This document shows positions 6,448 to 9,031 of a DNA stretch of 9,031 nt, in pieces. The first letter of the stretch is position 1; each line of letters begins with the position of its first letter. The stretch covers positions 1 to 9,031 of the forward strand of contig CANBTO010000175.1 of assembly GCA_947372405.1 (NCBI GenBank), given 5' to 3'. Both the position numbers and the translations under genes were made by a program. The notes beneath the pieces are model-generated. The model was not told the origin of the DNA. It did no database searches and was given only the letters and a program-made list of their open reading frames with translations. This stretch comes from Verrucomicrobiaceae bacterium. Lineage in GTDB: Bacteria > Verrucomicrobiota > Verrucomicrobiae > Verrucomicrobiales > Akkermansiaceae.

Positions 6448-9031
6448 TCACTTCAGCACATCCAGCATGTGCAGCACCTCGCCCACGCGGCCGTTACCGC
6501 CGTAGAAGCGCTTCACGTTGGCGCGGGGTTCGGCGAGTTGTTTGAAATCGATGGCCTCGCCGAGCGGGCCGCCTTTGAGTTTCTCCGCGGCGAGCATGGC
6601 GAGCGTCGCAAGCTGCATGGAGGGTGTGGCACGGTCGAATACCGGAGCCTTTTCATCGTGGGGAATCGTCCATGAGCGCTCGACCATCTGGTTGCTGGCG
6701 GCGTCGTGGAAACGCACGCTCACCTCGCCGAGTTCGCCGCTGCCACCGGGGATAGGCTCCACCTGATAGACGGCCACACCGGCCTCGTCTGCGGCGAGTT
6801 CCGCGGCGTCCACCTTGTCGTTGCGGAAGTCCTCGGTCTTCAGGCGGTCCTTTTCGAAACCGATGAGCTTGTAGCGTCCCACGCGCTCCGGGTTGAAGCG
6901 CACCTGCACCTTCACGTTTTCCGCGGCGGGATGGAAGGCACCGGCAAGCTGCTTGCCGAAGTTGTCGTCCGCGCCCTTGCCCACGACATAGTAGCGGCCG
7001 TTGCCGTTGCGGGCAAGCTCACCTAACAACTCGTCGTTCAGTCCGTCCGCGGCGATGCCGGCGATGTCGAAGGAGACGCCCTTCTGGCGCAGTTGCTTGA
7101 CCTTTTCGGCCAGCTTGACGGGATCGGCGTTGCCGAGATTGGCTGCACCGTCCGTGAAAAGCACGATGCGGTTCTGCGCTCCGGCCTGCTTGTGGCGCTC
7201 CGCCATCTGCTCGCCGAGCTTGATGGCCTCCTCCAGATTGGTACCGCCCTCGCTGGCGGTCTGGTTCACCAGGTCACCGAGTTTCGCCGCCTGATCGCCA
7301 GACATGGCGTCGGCCAGCAGGTGCGGGGTTCTGGAAAACCCGATGACCGTCACGCTGTCCTTGTCGGTTAGAAGTCCGGCAAGCCCGGCGAGCGCCTTGT
7401 CCATCGCGGCGCGGCGGTCCTCGCGCACCATCGAGCCGGACTGATCGACCAGCAGTGTGAGACGAAGCGGTTGCGCTGCGGAGCGACCGGCAGCGGCGGT
7501 CTTGAGCGCGATGCGCACCAGGTTGCGGCCGGGAATGACCGGATGGGCGGCCTGCTCGATGTTCACGGCAACCGGTTCGTTGGAAGTCGGCGCGGGATCG
7601 CCGTAGTCCACGGCGTTGTAGAACTGCTCCACCTTGATGCCCGCGGGATCGGGGCGCTCGCCCTTGGCCAGCGCGGCCTGGGCGACCTGGAACGAGGCAT
7701 CGCTGATGTTGAGGGAGAAGGTGGAGTAGGGATCCTCCGTGGCGGCGATCTCCTCCATGAGATCCACCAGGGGAACCGCGGGTTTCTCCATCAGGTTATC
7801 TCCCAACTCGAGGCCCCGAAACAAATATTCGTTCGAATATCCGGTGTGGATATCATATTCAACTCCTCCGGCAAGATTGTTCGTTTCAGCAGCTTTCGAT
7901 GTATCCCAGAACTGCTCTACTTTGGCAGGTGTCTTAGGAACCGAATCGGAAGCAGCGACGTCAGGCAACACTGGCGGCTCGGCAGGTTTGCCTGCCGCAA
8001 TCGGCGATCCATCGTTCACAAATCCTTCAAAACCTTCTTTGCCACCTTTTTCCTTGGGCTCTTCATCCGCCGGGACCTTCAACTCCCAAGCTGCATCCAC
8101 CTGTGAGAGAAGTTCGGCGCGCGTGTGGTCGTAGGCGGCGCGGTAATAATCGGACTTCGCCTGGGCGATGCGCTCCATGCCGTGGCGTGCGGCTGTGTTG
8201 TAGGGATCCGCACGCAAGACGTTTTCATACTCGTGCTTGGCGTCGTCGAATTTGCCCAGGTTGTAGTTGCCCTCGGCGGTGTAGAGGCCACGACGAACCT
8301 TGTCCACATTCTCGGTTTGTTCGTAGGTCAAAGCCGGATTGGTGCGAATAGGATCATCCAGATAAGCGGCTTCTCGTTTTGCGACATCATTGCCCGGATT
8401 GGCCTTGAGCGCGGATTCAAGTTCTTCGCGCGCTTCGTTATACTTGCCGACCTTGCGGTCCTGCATGGCCTTGGCAACGCTGGCATCGCTCAGATGTAGT
8501 TTGTAAGTTTGAAGGCGATCAGCGAACAACGGCGCATTCGGAACCTTGTCGATGGCTTTGGCAAATTGTTCCGCGGCCTTTTCATAATCTCCTTTTGCAT
8601 ATGCCTCGCGCCCGGCAGCGAGATGCGCGTCACCCTCGACGACGGATTCCTGGCGACGGATCATCTCGCGCTGGGCAAGTTCGCTTCGAGAACCCGAACC
8701 GGGCGATGCGCTCGACAATGTCGCGGTTGAAGATGAGGGATCGGCGAGAGGAAGAGCTCTGAGTCCTTCGACATCCTCGGGACCACTTCGGGTTGTGATT
8801 TTTGGGACTGTAAGCTTTTTCACAGTCCCATCTGGATCAGTAACAGTAATTTCTTGGTTGGGATTCACTTGTGACGTATCCGACAACGTGGAAGTTGAAG
8901 ATGCGGGAGCGTTCGCGATTCCACCACCAAAACCAAGCGTGCCGCCTGTCACGTGCGTATTGCCCGTGTAAGTATTGGTTCCACTCAAGTTGAGCCTGCC
9001 CCCATTCATCGCCGTATTCAGTCCGGACTCG
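6448..9031 (-). CDS. Mosaic TPR + YfbK-type VWA domain surface protein (5' end outside window)
   Basis: The frame is still open at base 9031 and codes in frame upstream of the first ATG in the window (9009), so the true start is probably outside. Numbering is from that Met. Residues 5-30 match a passenger-associated transport (PATR) repeat: L-N-L-S-G-T-N-T-Y-T-G-N-T, G-G-T-L-G-F-G-G-G. Residues 35-108 are a Ser/Thr/Pro linker. Residues 110-313 are TPR-like and recall the N-terminus of the Amuc_1098 pilus secretin family (D-D-P-I-R-T-N-P-A-L, D-P-Y-N-x-A-A-R, S-D-Y-Y-R-A-A-Y-D-H-T-R-A-E-L-L). Residues 383-405 look like an outer-membrane beta strand. Residues 428-475 are the YfbK N-terminal region (P-Y-S-T-F-S-L...). 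The VWA domain (515-690) has a complete MIDAS: D522-x-S524-x-S526, T590 and D620. Residues 690-850 fit the DUF3520-like tail. It probably binds a metal-dependent ligand at the cell surface or periplasm. First gene of the likely operon. Confidence 0.92.
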   Translation of the reverse strand, partial: ESGLNTAMNGGRLNLSGTNTYTGNTHVTGGTLGFGGGIANAPASSTSTLSDTSQVNPNQEITVTDPDGTVKKLTVPKITTRSGPEDVEGLRALPLADPSSSTATLSSASPGSGSRSELAQREMIRRQESVVEGDAHLAAGREAYAKGDYEKAAEQFAKAIDKVPNAPLFADRLQTYKLHLSDASVAKAMQDRKVGKYNEAREELESALKANPGNDVAKREAAYLDDPIRTNPALTYEQTENVDKVRRGLYTAEGNYNLGKFDDAKHEYENVLRADPYNTAARHGMERIAQAKSDYYRAAYDHTRAELLSQVDAAWELKVPADEEPKEKGGKEGFEGFVNDGSPIAAGKPAEPPVLPDVAASDSVPKTPAKVEQFWDTSKAAETNNLAGGVEYDIHTGYSNEYLFRGLELGDNLMEKPAVPLVDLMEEIAATEDPYSTFSLNISDASFQVAQAALAKGERPDPAGIKVEQFYNAVDYGDPAPTSNEPVAVNIEQAAHPVIPGRNLVRIALKTAAAGRSAAQPLRLTLLVDQSGSMVREDRRAAMDKALAGLAGLLTDKDSVTVIGFSRTPHLLADAMSGDQAAKLGDLVNQTASEGGTNLEEAIKLGEQMAERHKQAGAQNRIVLFTDGAANLGNADPVKLAEKVKQLRQKGVSFDIAGIAADGLNDELLGELARNGNGRYYVVGKGADDNFGKQLAGAFHPAAENVKVQVRFNPERVGRYKLIGFEKDRLKTEDFRNDKVDAAELAADEAGVAVYQVEPIPGGSGELGEVSVRFHDAASNQMVERSWTIPHDEKAPVFDRATPSMQLATLAMLAAEKLKGGPLGEAIDFKQLAEPRANVKRFYGGNGRVGEVLHMLDVLK

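Noticed and set aside
7471..8106. Plus-strand ORF of 211 aa
   Set aside because: Antisense to the VWA gene across its MIDAS and N-terminal regions. No supporting motif.

Overview
The window reads as an accessory region of a GC-rich verrucomicrobial (Luteolibacter/Haloferula-like) chromosome. The clues are a YfbK-type von Willebrand A protein whose N-terminal half resembles the TPR region of the Akkermansia Amuc_1098 pilus secretin family, an autotransporter-type passenger repeat, secreted proteins of unknown family, a very large multi-module envelope protein, and starts without a Shine-Dalgarno sequence. The lineage is inferred from remembered family resemblance, not from a marker gene.

All supported genes lie on the minus strand and are read from right to left. 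(1) 9031-6448: the right edge cuts a mosaic protein with a PATR repeat, Ser/Thr linker, TPR block, short outer-membrane-strand-like patch and YfbK-like VWA region. (2) 6365-5652: a 237-aa secreted protein with an unrecognised Cys-containing domain followed by a convincing cystatin-like domain. (3) 5621-4917: a 234-aa paralogue with the same Cys domain, two tandem ~25-residue repeats in front of it and no cystatin part. (4) 4873-1: a stop-free frame of at least 1624 codons that leaves the left edge. It encodes a giant secreted/membrane protein of repeating beta-rich modules at roughly 160-175-residue spacing, interrupted by a membrane block. This giant frame has no stop inside the window, so a caller that needs a stop would miss it.

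The gaps between genes are 82, 30 and 43 bp, which fits one operon. All products with a visible N-terminus carry export signals, so the cluster probably encodes a cell-envelope system: a surface or periplasmic metal-dependent adhesion protein (VWA), two small secreted paralogues, one with a possible cysteine-protease-inhibitor fold, and a large membrane-anchored scaffold. Its function is unknown.

Genes 3 and 4 share a duplicated 5' end. It covers the leader, the start and the whole signal peptide, and it includes a small hairpin element whose stem differs between copies by a compensated base pair. I found no RNA genes, CRISPR array, transposase or convincing terminator. The many plus-strand ORFs are shadows of the GC-rich minus-strand genes.
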